Shown here: positions 21,345-32,457 of the stretch, piece by piece
Layout of the letters: every line of letters starts with the position of its first letter
Position numbering within the stretch: the stretch's first letter is position 1
Assembly: GCA_003194525.1 (NCBI GenBank)
Contig: NBIV01000022.1
Coordinates: forward strand, 62,001-126,000
From: Gracilariopsis chorda
Lineage: Eukaryota; Rhodophyta; Florideophyceae; Gracilariales; Gracilariaceae
Direction: 5' to 3'
Length of the DNA stretch: 64,000 bases
Notes under the pieces: generated by a model
Databases searched by the model: none
What the model was told of the DNA's origin: nothing
The model's input: the letters and a program-made list of their open reading frames with translations, nothing else
Position numbers and translations under genes: made by a program

Positions 21345-23460
21345 GTGTATTGTTCTACTGCTTTGAGCAATGGAGCAAAAAAAGCGTCTGATTACGTAGA
21401 AATTCTCCCAGAACATGAACTATATGAAACCTTTACGTCGTTCTGGGAGAAGCTTGAAAGGCGTACGCAAATGCGCGTCAGCGATGGAACTGCGAGTTCT
21501 GAAGCCCTTTTTGTGGTTGTGAAGGTCCACGTAGCCAGAATACTGATCGCAGAAGGCAAAGAAACATCACCGGTTTCTTCGGTTTATAGTTCAAGACCTG
21601 ATTGGGAAATGTGTAGCGATTTGATCTCAACAGCTTTGTTGAACATAGTACCTTCTGTTCGTGTGGATTTTGCCTCATGTTCTATTGGAGTGATGCTGAC
21701 AAGCCTATCGAAGTCATTCAAGGGAAAGAAGGAAAACACACCGGAAGAGGATTTGGAAGTGTTCAAGAAGTGGTTTACCTTTAAAAGTAATGGTGATGCA
21801 GAGATAAACACCGTTGCAGTACCATTAAACATGTCTAACACCCATTAGGCTGTATTGGTAGGGAAGGAAGTAGTAAATGCGGCGCAAAGAACTCAGCGGT
21901 GAACGGTTTGGTTTGGAGACAGTCTTGGAATGTCTGCTGATCGAAGGATTCTGAAGCTGTTCTCTTTCTTGTTTCCCTTTTTCCTCACAGGCGATGAAGC
22001 GCTACGTGCGGTGATATTGGAGCGGAATTACATGCTACACGTAAAAGGTTATAAGCGACAAAACGACTCGCACAGCTGTGGTTGCTATGTGGTTTCCGTT
22101 TTCACCATATTAAATGCGGAACACGGCTGTATCCCGAAGGGAACCTATGACTCTGGGTACAGCTGGGCGTTGAATGAGAGGATTCGATGGATGTCCAGTA
22201 GAATCCAGATTCTAAACATACTGATGGCTAAGGAGTTCTTTCAAACCAACATTGTTACTGAAACAATGGTCGTACGACTCCGGTTGGAGCATCATTTACA
22301 ACTCCTTCGCATGAAGAAGGAAGGAAAACAACGGCAGCGTAGAAAACGAAGCTTGGAGTGGAACATTGGGAAGCAGACTGGAAAGGAAGAAGCTGGAAAG
22401 GAAGAGGGAACGGATTTGAATACAGTTCTGGGAGAACGGGAAGCAGGAAAAGGAAAGGTAGTGGATGTTTTCAACGACTCCTGTATAGAGACGAATCTCC
22501 AGCCAATGCCTTTGGGTACGCGCCACTCTGAGGCTCGTGCTATACGGAAAAGCCAGCGAACAAATCCTGTTCATGAGCGGAACCAAAGTTCTGTTCAGAG
22601 CAGTGGGATGTGTCTAACCCTGAAGATTCGCATGGAGCAACGAGTGGATTTTTCAGATTCTGCTCCAGTTGTAGCAGACTTTCAACACATAGATTGAGAG
22701 ATGTGTATCACAGCGCTCCAAGGTTGTGCACAAAGTGCTAGATGAGAAAAAAGGAAGAGGTTCTGAAGTAGGTGGAGTATCAGGTGTAGATGAGGAGCAG
22801 AAAAGGATTCAGAATGGAGAAGGTAGTGAGGTAAAGATGGAAATTGACTGATATTTACCAGCAAAGACGATCAGTCGGATACAGGCACAGGTAAAACTTG
22901 AAACTGAAGAAAGAGCGAAGGATACCACGGCGCCTTCTAAGCTGAAGGCGCAAAATGAAAAGCAGATTGAAGAGAAGAAGCAGGCTTCTAAGAATGGTGG
23001 TCAAGCTCAAGAGCTGAATGAAAAGCTGGCAGCCTGTTCTGATGCTCAGCTACAGTAGAAGCCAAACATGGACCTACCATCAATAAATATGTGTGAAGGA
23101 CGAACTACGACGATCAGGTCATGCACTGAGGTTCAGGCAGACTTCCAAGAGAGATTTGAAAAAAATGGAAGGCGTTCAGGGGTTGATGTAAAACTGCAAG
23201 ACGGTGGTAAATGTAAGACAGAACTTGCCATCTCAAACGAGAGGCTTGTTTCAGCTCTGAAAGGTGTAAAGGAGGTCTTCGACCTCCTGCACTGGTTGCC
23301 TACATCGTTAAGAACTTTGGCTATCTCTATGGTGTACAATACTTTTCAGTGTTGCAGACGAGGAAGTCGAGGTCGTCTGCGCTGCTCACCGGAAAATTGC
23401 GGTATCTGCGGCACAAATAGCAGTGCCGCTCTAACATTCCGGCAAAATTCTATCCCATAG
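21345..23460 (+). pseudogene. ULP1/SENP-like SUMO protease (C48 family) in the MULE
   Basis: All four catalytic positions of a C48 cysteine protease can be seen in one frame. These are His (CAT 21,843-21,845, in NMSNTH), Asp (GAC 21,918-21,920, in VWFGDSLG), Gln (CAA 22,059-22,061) and Cys (TGT 22,077-22,079), the last two in RQNDSHSCGCYVV. Gln to Cys spacing is 6 residues, as in yeast Ulp1. The codon after the His is TAG where the family usually has Trp (TGG), and a TGA follows at 21,900-21,902. Both could arise by G-to-A change. After the Cys the protein continues as a Lys/Glu/Arg-rich coiled region to 22,697. A frame change leads to a further coiled part and a Cys-rich end (CRRGSRGRLRCSPENCGIC) at 23,460, with two more stops. 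ULP1 enzymes remove SUMO from proteins. Its role in a transposon is unknown. Confidence 0.8.
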
Positions 23461-23479
23461 CGAGATGTTGGGTAATTGA

Positions 23480-24205
23480 CCAGGACCTGATACACACGCA
23501 CACCCCTCAACAACTTCCATGCCCCGATGATGTTGTGAGAAGGAGGTTTGAGGGCATTTGCTCCTCTTTAGCATCCCATCCACAAGAATGGGAAGAGCAC
23601 ATACGAAAAAAATGGAGAATATGTACGTCTGGCATGCATATGTCGAACCATACCCCCCTTCAAGGGAGCTGAGTTCTACAAAAGCTCATCATGCTACCTT
23701 CTAGAGCATCCACAAGGACCTTCATCTCAAAGCGATGCAGAAACAGGTAGCGAAGTCGATATGGCGTATGGCGCCTCCAGTGAGACTGAGGACTTTTATC
23801 CTTTCTATTGCGTGTGACATAGCACGAAATGCTCTGAGAAGGGAGCTGTATTTGATTGATGTGCTTCGCAAAGAAGATTGCACAAACCCAAACCCAAGCT
23901 TTGGTAGCAAGACTCCTTGGTTTCACAGGAAGGAAGTAGGCCGGTTTCCAATCTACCGAACAGGCCGCAGCAAAGACCTATCTCAGAGGAAGTCATCGGG
24001 AAAGGTGGCGTAAACGCTGTAAAATGCTCAGATGGACTTCTGTATAACGCATTTAACGTCGAAAGTGGCGTAAGAGGCGCTTTTGGCATCGGCTTTTTTG
24101 AAGCTGACCCCCCTGCGGCTTCTCCAAACTCCCCAACACAAACAGTGGACGCCAAATGCGAGCGTGCACCCCAAAGTGCCGTGAGGGCCAAGCTAGGCTC
24201 AAGAC
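23480..24205 (+). other. Intergenic part of the MULE, possible third decayed gene
   Basis: A plus frame at 23,735-24,013 reads RTFILSIACDIARNALRRELY and is followed by proline-rich sequence. The composition is protein-like, but I recognise no domain. It may be the worn C-terminal end of the protease gene or a 5' extension of the transposase transcript. Confidence 0.3.
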
Positions 24206-27053
24206 ATGAGTGAGGATAGTGAAAATCTCAACGCAAACGTTGCATATGCGCAGCAGGTATCAGATGAGCGATTCGTTGAAGAAAATGAGGCGCTGCTCAA
24301 TGATCGATTCTTAGATGACGAAGAGGAAGTTTCTTCATGCTTCTTCTAGGACACTGATGGTGGCATCCTGAATGAAGAAGAATCAGAACCAAGGGAGTAG
24401 GATGGCCTTGGAGAGAAGGACGAAAACTACTGGACTGAAGATGGTGATGAAGAACTGGGCACGGAATCCGTACAGAACACGATACAGAATGATAGAATTG
24501 AGGAGTGTTTTGAAGCAGCTCTCTTAGCCTGTCTGGGAACCCTTCTTCTCGATGCTCCTGGGGTCACGGTTCTGAAGAAAGTTCAATTTATCGCGGATTG
24601 CTTCGGGTACAGCTTATTCGCAAGGAGGTCTATATACGTTGGAGAGCAAAAGCGATCTCCGGATAAGACAAAGCCTGCGAAGCGTTGTGGTGCTGAACGT
24701 GGAAATAGAAGGGTGCTGAAGAAAGGAATCTTGAAGTGTGATCAATACAATAACAAAATGAGGCGATGCCTCTTCTCGATAACGATTAAGACGGAGGATT
24801 CTGGGCAGGAGGAAGATGGTCGAGTGATTTACGTGGCTAATTTGAATGGTTCTAAACATGGACATGGTCCCTCTGGGATCTTTGTTATTAGACATATCAA
24901 GCTGCAAATGCGTTCTGAAGCGAAACATATAACGAAAGAATTGCATATGAGCTTTAGAGGTACGATACGATACCTGGAAGACAAGTACAATCAAAAGATA
25001 AATCCGGTATCGGCAAGGAAGGAGTTGAGGTATGCTTCCTTCACAAGCAATCCCCGCGATTTGGAATGTGTAAGGTTGTGTGAACTGCTCTTTTCGTTGA
25101 GCCAGAAGGATACAGGGAATAAGGGATTCTTTGCTGCGAGTGACTCGGGTAGGATGAAGTACGCTTGTTGGTCGTTTCGAGAGTGGATGGAAGACTACCA
25201 AAAGTTCGGCATTGTTCCGAGGGTATCTATTGACTGTAAAGCCATAGCCAATAGATACGGGCTCCCTCTGGTCACCATTAATGGGAGAGTCAATGATGGT
25301 CATGTGTTGACCTTTTTTCATGGAGTACATGTGCTCCGAGACGGAAGAGGACTTCGTACGAATTCTGTCCTACTCCAAGTCTATAGTTGCCGTCTCACCA
25401 CCGATTGTAGTGGTGGACCAGAACACTGCGTGTTTAAATGCAGCTGAGAAGGTGTTCAATTCATCCTATATAAGCCTCGACGTATGGCATCTGAACGAGA
25501 ATCAGAAGAAGACTGTGGCCAATTGGTGTAGAGAGATTGGTAAATTGGAGTGGATGCACGATATGAAGAAAGACCTGTTCACCCTCAGAAAGTCATATAC
25601 GTCGGAAACGTTTTTCAAAAGGAGGAGAATGCTAGAATCGAAATACCTTGATGCTTTTGAAGATCGTCTCCTTGTGTGCTATAAGTACTTGTACCACTAG
25701 AAGCCGCATATGCTGGTGCCGTGCTTTCGAAATGCGGCTATACCTACCCGTTATATGTTCCAAGGAACTGGCTACATCGAATCTTCTAATCCTGCATACA
25801 AGAAGATCATTATATCGAAGAAGATTCCCTTGTGCAAGGTCCCTTTGGAGATTCGGCGTATATCCCAAGAACGGGCTGATACCCGGAACTTGTACAAACC
25901 TTATCTTCTCAAAGATATCGGAAGAAAAGAGATCTTGAGCACTTTCTACCCGTAGAAGTTGTAGACAGCCTGGTGGCTGAGTACACGAACTACGCTTTGG
26001 CGTACTTCGTAGATTTGAAATTTAAGCCCTAGAGGAACTACATTCTTTCCAGCACAGAGGTTCTGGATTATTCACAGGAAGCGTGGCTGGAAGCAATCAG
26101 AAGCCTGGAAAGTAGTTCAACCCTAGCATTTTGACCTGTAGTGTGCTTTAAGTTGAAATGGGGAAGCCATCTGATTCAGAGCCGGAATGTGTCGTTGGAA
26201 GAAAAACGCTCATCACAAGAGAAAGTTGTACAATTCTCAAAAGGTATACGGGGTCGGGGGATGACGTAAAGGCAGAGTTTATTGGTGTCTGTTCCTGTGG
26301 GCAACCGTGGTACGTTGGCTTTGCTTGTCGTCACATGGTTCGATGTACCGTGGTTTATCAGGAAGAACGTCTGCGGTCCCTGAACTACGAAACATACTAG
26401 GATTCTTCATACCTCTTGAAGCGCTTTTTTCTACATACTGGAGAAAAGCTATATCTGCTTTGACAGTCCTGTACATGGCAAAACTGAGGTCGGAGACTCG
26501 ATACTTCAATAACAAGGAGATCAATTCCCGGTTATGCCATTTCGATGGGCCGGCGGATAAATATTTTATTTCTATTGACTCAGGTATATTCACGACCAGT
26601 AGAGAAGACTCAAACGTAGATGGGTACAATACCTACATGGAAAGAAACAACCTCTACGATACTTTACATCGACAAGCTACTAGAATTGGAGGTGTTGTGG
26701 TGAGTGGAGTTCTACGTCTTTTAAAAGATGCCATCGCAGACATTCAGCAAGGAAAAGCGACACACTTCGAAGCTAGAGATACCTTCAGAACAAGGTTGGC
26801 TTCATTAACAGAACACCCCGCAGAAACAGAGAACACTGTCACTTTACTGCATCCATCTTCTTCTACGAAAGATTTCAGTTCCTCGGGGCTCCGTCCGCCA
26901 AACAATGGACGCCACAGGGCACAAAGGAGAAAGAAAAGCTCCATGGAGCGCACGAGAAAGGGAGCGAGGACAAGCCCACATAAGCATCTCAGAAAGACTG
27001 TCAGCCACCTTCAACATCCTCAGAACCAGCTGTGGCACCCTCAAAATCCATAG
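24206..27053 (+). pseudogene. Mutator-like (MULE) transposase with SWIM zinc finger
   Basis: The ATG at 24,206 opens a frame with an acidic head (MSEDSENLNANVAYAQQ). It has TAG stops at 24,347-24,349 and 24,398-24,400, then stays open to beyond 25,300. A FAR1/WRKY-GCM-like zinc region may be present early (CDQYNNKMRRC, HGHGPSG), but this is uncertain. Catalytic block one reads RVSIDCKAIANRYGLPLV (Asp 25,232-25,234). Block two lies in another frame: PPIVVVDQNTACLNAAEKVF (Asp 25,416-25,418), followed by SLDVWHLNENQKK. A one-base shift near 25,320 separates them. The SWIM finger is CSCGQPWYVGFACRH (Cys 26,290 and 26,296, Cys 26,326, His 26,332). After another shift the C-terminal part runs to 27,053. 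Length of about 900 residues is normal for the group. Confidence 0.88.
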
Positions 27054-28461
27054 TTTAAGACGTGCAAGACAAAGCACTCCTAATTATGTCAAAGTCTCTC
27101 GGACACATCCACTAGCTGTAGCACCGACCACAGTCTTTTGATCTCTTTCCTTCTTTCATAATCTCTTTGACCTTTTTCTTTTCTTCATAAAGGCCACGTT
27201 TCTTGCTTCCATCGCCTTCTCCTTCATACTAGTTCTTCATTCAATTTCTATATATTGTAGCGTATCGTAGAGAAATTCCCTTCGCATATTCCACATTTCC
27301 GTCCATGAACGCGTGAACAGTCTTCCTTACATCTGACAACCCCTACAGTGAAGCTCGCGTAGGACTGTACCATACAGCTTCATCACCATAGAGCCAATGT
27401 ATCTTCTAAACTACTGAACAATAGAATCAACTAAACTCATCAACAAACACTCCAATCGCACTTGAACTATAAAGCACATGAAACGCGTATCCGCAGTCTC
27501 AGGCTTCGGCCACCTGTCGTACCATGTCTTCTCTCTCCTTTTCATGTAGTACCGAAGCAGTTAAACTTCCAGAAGCTCGTAAAAGGTATGTAAAGGCAAG
27601 TTCTCCCGGAACTTAGGGTCTTTAATCTCTTGAAGATCACGTCCCAAGAACTTTACCCTAAATTATTTCCTATAACTCAGATCTAGCTTGCCAGTAGCGG
27701 CTGTGACGCCGATAAATATCCGAATAAACTCACCACAGCGTGGCTTGTCAGCTTTTAAATCAGAAAGTTTACGAAAAAGTTTCGGAAAGTACTTCCAGAA
27801 GATAGTCTACTAGATTGGTGAGTCGAGTAGACTTACAAGTAGCTCAATAATATATTCCTGGTGTATGATATTTGAGTTGAACGTCACCATTAGTGCCTCA
27901 TAGCGAAACCCTTTGTATTTAGAAGCTGTGATATCGTCTGCAGTACTTTCGTAGATTTCACATACTGAGGGATTAGTCCACCACTCTTCCATCGCTTCTT
28001 TTCACTTGCTATTTAAAACCTCTGGGCTCATTAAGTTTGAGGTAGGAGCAGGAGCATTTGGTGTTTATTGTTAATGTTGTGGTGTACAAGAAACGACTAC
28101 CTAAGAGGTAGATTTCACCCGTGTCATATCAGAAGTCTATGTAAATTCACGTACCTTTTTGACTCAAAGCAATAAACGGGAAGCGGATGTCCCAAGCCAA
28201 AGACACAGAAAGAAGCCTTCAATAATACCGGAAAAAGTCTGGCTCGGTGATGGCGTGATCATAAGAAGAACGAATGTTGAGGAAGAACGATCATGATTCT
28301 ATATATTTGTTTTTGCTTGGTTACGCTCACTAGTTTGCACAATGATGGCGCCAAATAGGAATCATGACATTTACGTTGTGCTGACTTGGCTGCTGGAGAG
28401 AGCATGGATAGAGGGAATGATCTGACTTTGCGGATCTATTGGATGAAATCCAAAATAGGGG
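27054..28461. other. Gene-free right part of the MULE
   Basis: Between the transposase and the right inverted repeat I see only short random frames. A minus frame at 27,810-27,992 is 60 codons long and has no recognisable domain. No structured repeat was noticed. Confidence 0.5.
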
Positions 28462-28608
28462 CGTATTATTGGCTACAGTAAGATCTCAAGCTGCACGGGC
28501 ACTTGTGCAGCTCGCCGTGGCACGTGCCCGCTGATTCTCTCTTTTTATTGGTGCAAATGCGCGCTGACTCGCCAACACTATCTACGTCGTGTAGTTTAGC
28601 CCTTTCCC
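28462..28608 (-). repeat. Right terminal inverted repeat of the MULE
   Basis: Read on the minus strand from 28,608 it begins GGGAAAGGGCTAAACTACAC and follows the left end for 147 bp. Immediately outside lies the duplicated target GCATATTCTT (28,609-28,618). Confidence 0.92.
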
Positions 28609-28618
28609 GCATATTCTT
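28609..28618. repeat. Right 10-bp target-site duplication of the MULE
   Basis: GCATATTCTT is identical to 20,951-20,960. The next bases (GGG) also match the element's first bases, so the boundary could slide by up to three positions. Confidence 0.9.
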
Positions 28619-28885
28619 GGGCCACGAAGTGGCCAATCATCACGTAGTGTACAGAAGCCATGGCCAGCCTTATCAAAAGCGCACTAGTGCACAAATATGA
28701 GCTTTTGCAATTGCACATGTTGCACATGAGGCTACATCTGTCCAGCAATGGACATGCTGTATCTATCTATCTCCTGCGCCAATGCCTTATTTCATTAACT
28801 TTTCGGAGGGTGAAGAGCCGTGCTTTCTTTCTGCCCCTCTACCCAAGAATTCCCTGTCAAGATTGCACTGCGCAGATTGAGATGT

Positions 28886-28922
28886 CATCTCGGATGCTGC
28901 CCGCAGGGCAGCATCCGAGATG
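28886..28922. promoter_or_regulatory. Perfect 17-bp hairpin upstream of the acetyl-CoA synthetase gene
   Basis: CATCTCGGATGCTGCCC (28,886-28,902) is followed by a GCA loop and by its exact reverse complement (28,906-28,922). The distal arm contains the most upstream in-frame ATG (28,920-28,922) of the synthetase frame. If transcribed, the stem would bury that codon and favour the ATG at 29,049 or 29,130. A regulatory role is inference. A remnant of a small palindromic transposon is the alternative. Confidence 0.65.
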
Positions 28923-29048
28923 CTTTCAACGGAGCCTATTGTTCTTGTAGATACTCCCACCGGCCCGACTCTAAAAAAAAAAAAAGCTCCACGTGCTCCG
29001 AGCCCACTTCAGCAGTGCAGAAAGCGACCCACCTTTTCACCGGCAAGT

Positions 29049-31196
29049 ATGCTCGCCTTCCTGTCCTCGCTGCCCCTCTCGTCCAAGCTCAGTCATTCCG
29101 CGTTCACCCCGTGCAGTTCTAATCGAAGCATGACATCTGCAAAGCCGCGCTCCGCTTGTACCCATCCAGTTCCGGCTGTTGCGCTGGCTTCACCATACGT
29201 TCCAGATCTTGACACCTACACCACCTTGTATGAGCGTTCCATCACCGATCCCGACTCGTTCTGGCGCGACATCGCCAAATCCTTTGTCTGGAAAGATAAT
29301 CCGGGTAACGAAAGCAACGAACCAGTTCTCAACTACAGCTTCACTCCTGGTTCTGCACCTGGCGTTAATGTGTCCTTTCTTCCGAACAGGAAAACAAACA
29401 TATGTTACAACGCCATAGACCGCTGGGTGGAGGACCCAGTCAAAGCAGACGCAGTCGCGTTCTACTGTGAAGGCAACGACCCTGGTCGCACTCGTGTTGT
29501 GACGTTTCATGAGCTACACGATATGGTGCAACGCTTTGCAAATGTCCTCAAGAATCAGCTCAATGTTAAGAAAGGAGACGTAGTTGTCTTGTACATGCCC
29601 ATGGTTCCCGAATTGCCGGTAGCTATGCTTGCGTGCGCTCGAATTGGAGCCATTCATTCTGTTGTCTTCGGTGGTTATAGTGCAGAGGCACTTGCTGGGC
29701 GCATTTTGGACAGCAAAGCAGCGGTGGTTGTGGTTACAGAAAGTGTCGCCAGAGCTTCAAAGACCGTTAAGCTTAAGGAGATATCTGACCATGCTATACG
29801 CATCGCGGCAAAGTCTGGCCACGACGTTACCTACCAAATCGTCACCAAAACACCTGGCAAGCTCAAGGTCAGTCCCTCAGCTATTGAGATTCCGCAGGAC
29901 ATCGAATGGGATGTGGCTCTTGCGTCTGCTGATCCAGTGTGTCCCGTAGAATGGGTTGACAGCGAGCATCCGTTATTCGTGCTCTATACTAGTGGCAGTA
30001 CGGGGAAGCCTAAAGGGGTTGTGCATGCCACTGGGGGATACATGGTATACGCCGCGACCACGTTCAAGTATGTTTTCGACTATCACGAAAATGATGTCTT
30101 CTTCTCCACTTCTGACTGTGGGTGGATCACAGGCCATTCGTATGTTACGTACGGTCCTCTCCTAAACGGAGCTACGCAAGTCCTCTATGAAGGCGTTCCA
30201 AATTATCCAACACCCGCGAGGCTATGGGAAATTGTTGAGAAGTACAAAGTAGCGCAGCTATACACGGCCCCAACGGTCATTCGAGCCTTGAAGGGTGCAA
30301 AAGCACCGCCACCAACTGAGACCAATCCGAACCCGTCTAGTGCGGACTGGGTGAACAAATGCGACCGTTCAAGTCTTCGCGTACTTGGTAGCGTTGGTGA
30401 GCCTATCAACCCCGAGGCATGGCTGTGGTATTATGATGTCGTAGGAGAGCAGAAATGTGCTGTCGTAGACACCTGGTGGCAAACCGAAACAGGAGGACAT
30501 TGCTTAACTCCATTGCCCATACCAGGCCTTCCAATTAAGCCTGGCTGTGCAATGATGCCGTTCTTCGGCATTGAACCGGCTTTGGTTAATGGTGAAGGAC
30601 AGGAGCTGAAAGGACCGGCGGAAGGGTTCCTGGTAATCAAGAACGCATGGCCTTCTACTCTAAGAACCGTTTATCGCAATCACAAACGTATGGAAGAGAC
30701 ATACTTTGAAAGGTTCCCAGGGTTCTATATGACGGGTGATGGTGCTCGTCGGGATGCTGATGGTCACTACTGGCTAACTGGTAGGGTTGATGACATTCTG
30801 AACGTTAGTGGCCACCGAATCGGGACAGCTGAAGTTGAATCAGCTCTAGTACTACATGATGCTGTCGCTGAAGCAGCAGTAGTAGGTGTTCCACATGACG
30901 TCAAGGGAGAAGCTTTGTATGCGTATGTGTCACTAATGAGTGGCGTCGAACCAACTGAGGAGTTGAGAAAATCTATACGGGCGTGTGTGAGAACCGAGAT
31001 TGGACCATTTGCCTCTCCTGATACTATTCAGTGGGCAGGGGCTCTCCCAAAGACACGCTCTGGAAAGATTATGCGCAGAATCTTGCGTAAGATCGCGAAA
31101 AATGGGCCTAAGACGCAGAGGGACGATCTTGGTGATACAAGTACCTTGACAGATCCTGGTGTTATAGATATGCTGCTTTCCACATACGGGAAGTAG
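29049..31196 (+). CDS. ACS: Acetyl-CoA synthetase (AMP-forming), probably organelle-targeted
   Basis: This enzyme converts acetate, ATP and CoA to acetyl-CoA, AMP and pyrophosphate, feeding lipid synthesis and acetylation. The frame has no stop or intron. The adenylation signature YTSGSTGKPKGVVHATGG lies near 29,984-30,037. DTWWQTETGGHCLTPLP, which contacts acetyl-AMP, lies near 30,468-30,518. DGHYWLTGRVDDILNVSGHRIGTAE (hinge) lies near 30,760-30,835. The C-terminal KTRSGKIMRRILRKIA carries the catalytic lysine that is acetylated in bacterial Acs. Three in-frame ATGs are possible: 28,920 (758 aa, inside a hairpin), 29,049 (715 aa) and 29,130 (688 aa). I prefer 29,049: it has A at -3 and yields a Ser/Leu/basic leader (MLAFLSSLPLSSKLSHSAF) like a plastid or mitochondrial transit peptide. 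The 29,130 start would give a cytosolic form of the usual length. Family assignment is certain. Location is inferred. Confidence 0.96.
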   Translation: MLAFLSSLPLSSKLSHSAFTPCSSNRSMTSAKPRSACTHPVPAVALASPYVPDLDTYTTLYERSITDPDSFWRDIAKSFVWKDNPGNESNEPVLNYSFTPGSAPGVNVSFLPNRKTNICYNAIDRWVEDPVKADAVAFYCEGNDPGRTRVVTFHELHDMVQRFANVLKNQLNVKKGDVVVLYMPMVPELPVAMLACARIGAIHSVVFGGYSAEALAGRILDSKAAVVVVTESVARASKTVKLKEISDHAIRIAAKSGHDVTYQIVTKTPGKLKVSPSAIEIPQDIEWDVALASADPVCPVEWVDSEHPLFVLYTSGSTGKPKGVVHATGGYMVYAATTFKYVFDYHENDVFFSTSDCGWITGHSYVTYGPLLNGATQVLYEGVPNYPTPARLWEIVEKYKVAQLYTAPTVIRALKGAKAPPPTETNPNPSSADWVNKCDRSSLRVLGSVGEPINPEAWLWYYDVVGEQKCAVVDTWWQTETGGHCLTPLPIPGLPIKPGCAMMPFFGIEPALVNGEGQELKGPAEGFLVIKNAWPSTLRTVYRNHKRMEETYFERFPGFYMTGDGARRDADGHYWLTGRVDDILNVSGHRIGTAEVESALVLHDAVAEAAVVGVPHDVKGEALYAYVSLMSGVEPTEELRKSIRACVRTEIGPFASPDTIQWAGALPKTRSGKIMRRILRKIAKNGPKTQRDDLGDTSTLTDPGVIDMLLSTYGK

Positions 31197-32457
31197 ACCT
31201 CGAGAAGCCAAGTTCGTTTTTCCTTTAGGTAGTTTTCCGCAAATGGGTTATAAGAAGAGCGGCACGTGAAGCATTGATCAATTCAACACTGCACTGATCC
31301 TACTCAGTTCTTCAATAGAGCACGGATCATAATCTAATGGGGCGACCGTGCGCTAACATGCAACCAGTCTGATCAATCTCGTTGTAACAAATTACTATTC
31401 TGGATGATTGAAAGCCGCATACATTGCGTATAACGAATGCACAGTATATGTTCCACAATCTCGTCATTCACCTTCTCAATCAACTGAGACACATGCCCAG
31501 ATAGGGCGGCAAAGTAGTTGCTCATTTGGAAATGCATGGCTAGATCTCTTAAATCATGTACGCAACAGGGGGTGGGAGTTAACAGGGTATGATAACCCTG
31601 TTATAGACAGGAGGTCCTGAGCACTGGGCACAATGCACTATTCCGTTCGTTTTCTAATGAAATGGTTTTCGTATTGATGTGATTCCGGAGAGCGAAGTAG
31701 ATCAGCATCCAGATTCTCCTTGGAGACTGGCCTTCGAGACAGAAGCTTGTTTTTAAAGTACTCCGTCAAAGATAGAATCGCACTTCGTCCACGTAGAATG
31801 AAAAGAGAAAACAGAAGGGTAAACGCGTGTGCAGTTTGGGGGTTTGTTGTTGTTTTCTGTTTATTATGGGCCCTCAATGCTTGCTTGCTGCATTATGGGT
31901 AGATGTATCGTCTAGAAATACTTCTCTTTCCGCAGGAAACCTAGGAACTTGTTTGGCCACTGCCTAATTATATCTCTGATCGACTTTCCCCTTCTCTCAC
32001 GTGGACTTGGGGTTGATTGTCCCAGTTTAGCGTTTCGATATCCTGGGAGACATATCATCAACATAGTAACATTTTAGCCCTCTCTGGGTTCCGAAAAGTC
32101 AGAGATCTATTAAGTTTGCATTAATGTAGATTCTGCGGTCGTACCTCTCTTTGGCTTAAGACCAGGAGCCTCTTCAAGGACGGAGTACCTTTTCGGGCAT
32201 CCCAAAATGGACGAAGTCGTCCCGAATTTAACATATCTGATACTTGTTGCGTTCTACCTCTTCAATGTAATAGCATCACACACGGGCTAAGCAGGATGAC
32301 AAAACTACTCTCGACCTTATCAAACTTGGTGTTCTGTCATCATAAAGGAAGATTACAAGGTCTTCAGCGTGTGCATCAAGACGAAATGTCTCACCCGATA
32401 TGCACGGAAAGATAGATTACATGTAACACACATCTCTTCGGAATATATGAAAGAGAA
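31197..32457. other. Convergent intergenic region
   Basis: This lies between two genes that point at each other and should hold both 3' ends. A perfect hairpin occurs at 31,580-31,603 (TAACAGGGT, loop ATGATA, ACCCTGTTA). I see no coding gene. Short frames at 31,408-31,620 and 31,638-31,902 have no recognisable domain. Confidence 0.5.

Larger units (their letters stand above)
20961..28608 (+). mobile_element. Mutator-like element (MULE) carrying a ULP1-type protease gene, 7,648 bp
   Basis: The element is bounded by 147-bp terminal inverted repeats (about 91% identical by my count) and a perfect 10-bp target duplication. Two plus-strand genes lie inside: a ULP1/SENP-like cysteine protease (21.3-23.5 kb) and a Mutator-type transposase with a SWIM zinc finger (24.2-27.05 kb). 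Protease-carrying MULEs are known in plants as Kaonashi or KI-MULEs. Both genes hold several in-frame stops or shifts, so this copy is non-autonomous now. The intact duplication and similar ends argue for moderate age. The last 1.4 kb before the right end has no recognisable gene. Confidence 0.92.

Noticed and set aside
31571-31603. Homing endonuclease target-like sequence
   Set aside because: AACAGGGTAT resembles the core of a known 18-bp site, but the match is partial and there is no endonuclease gene or intron. The hairpin explains the resemblance.
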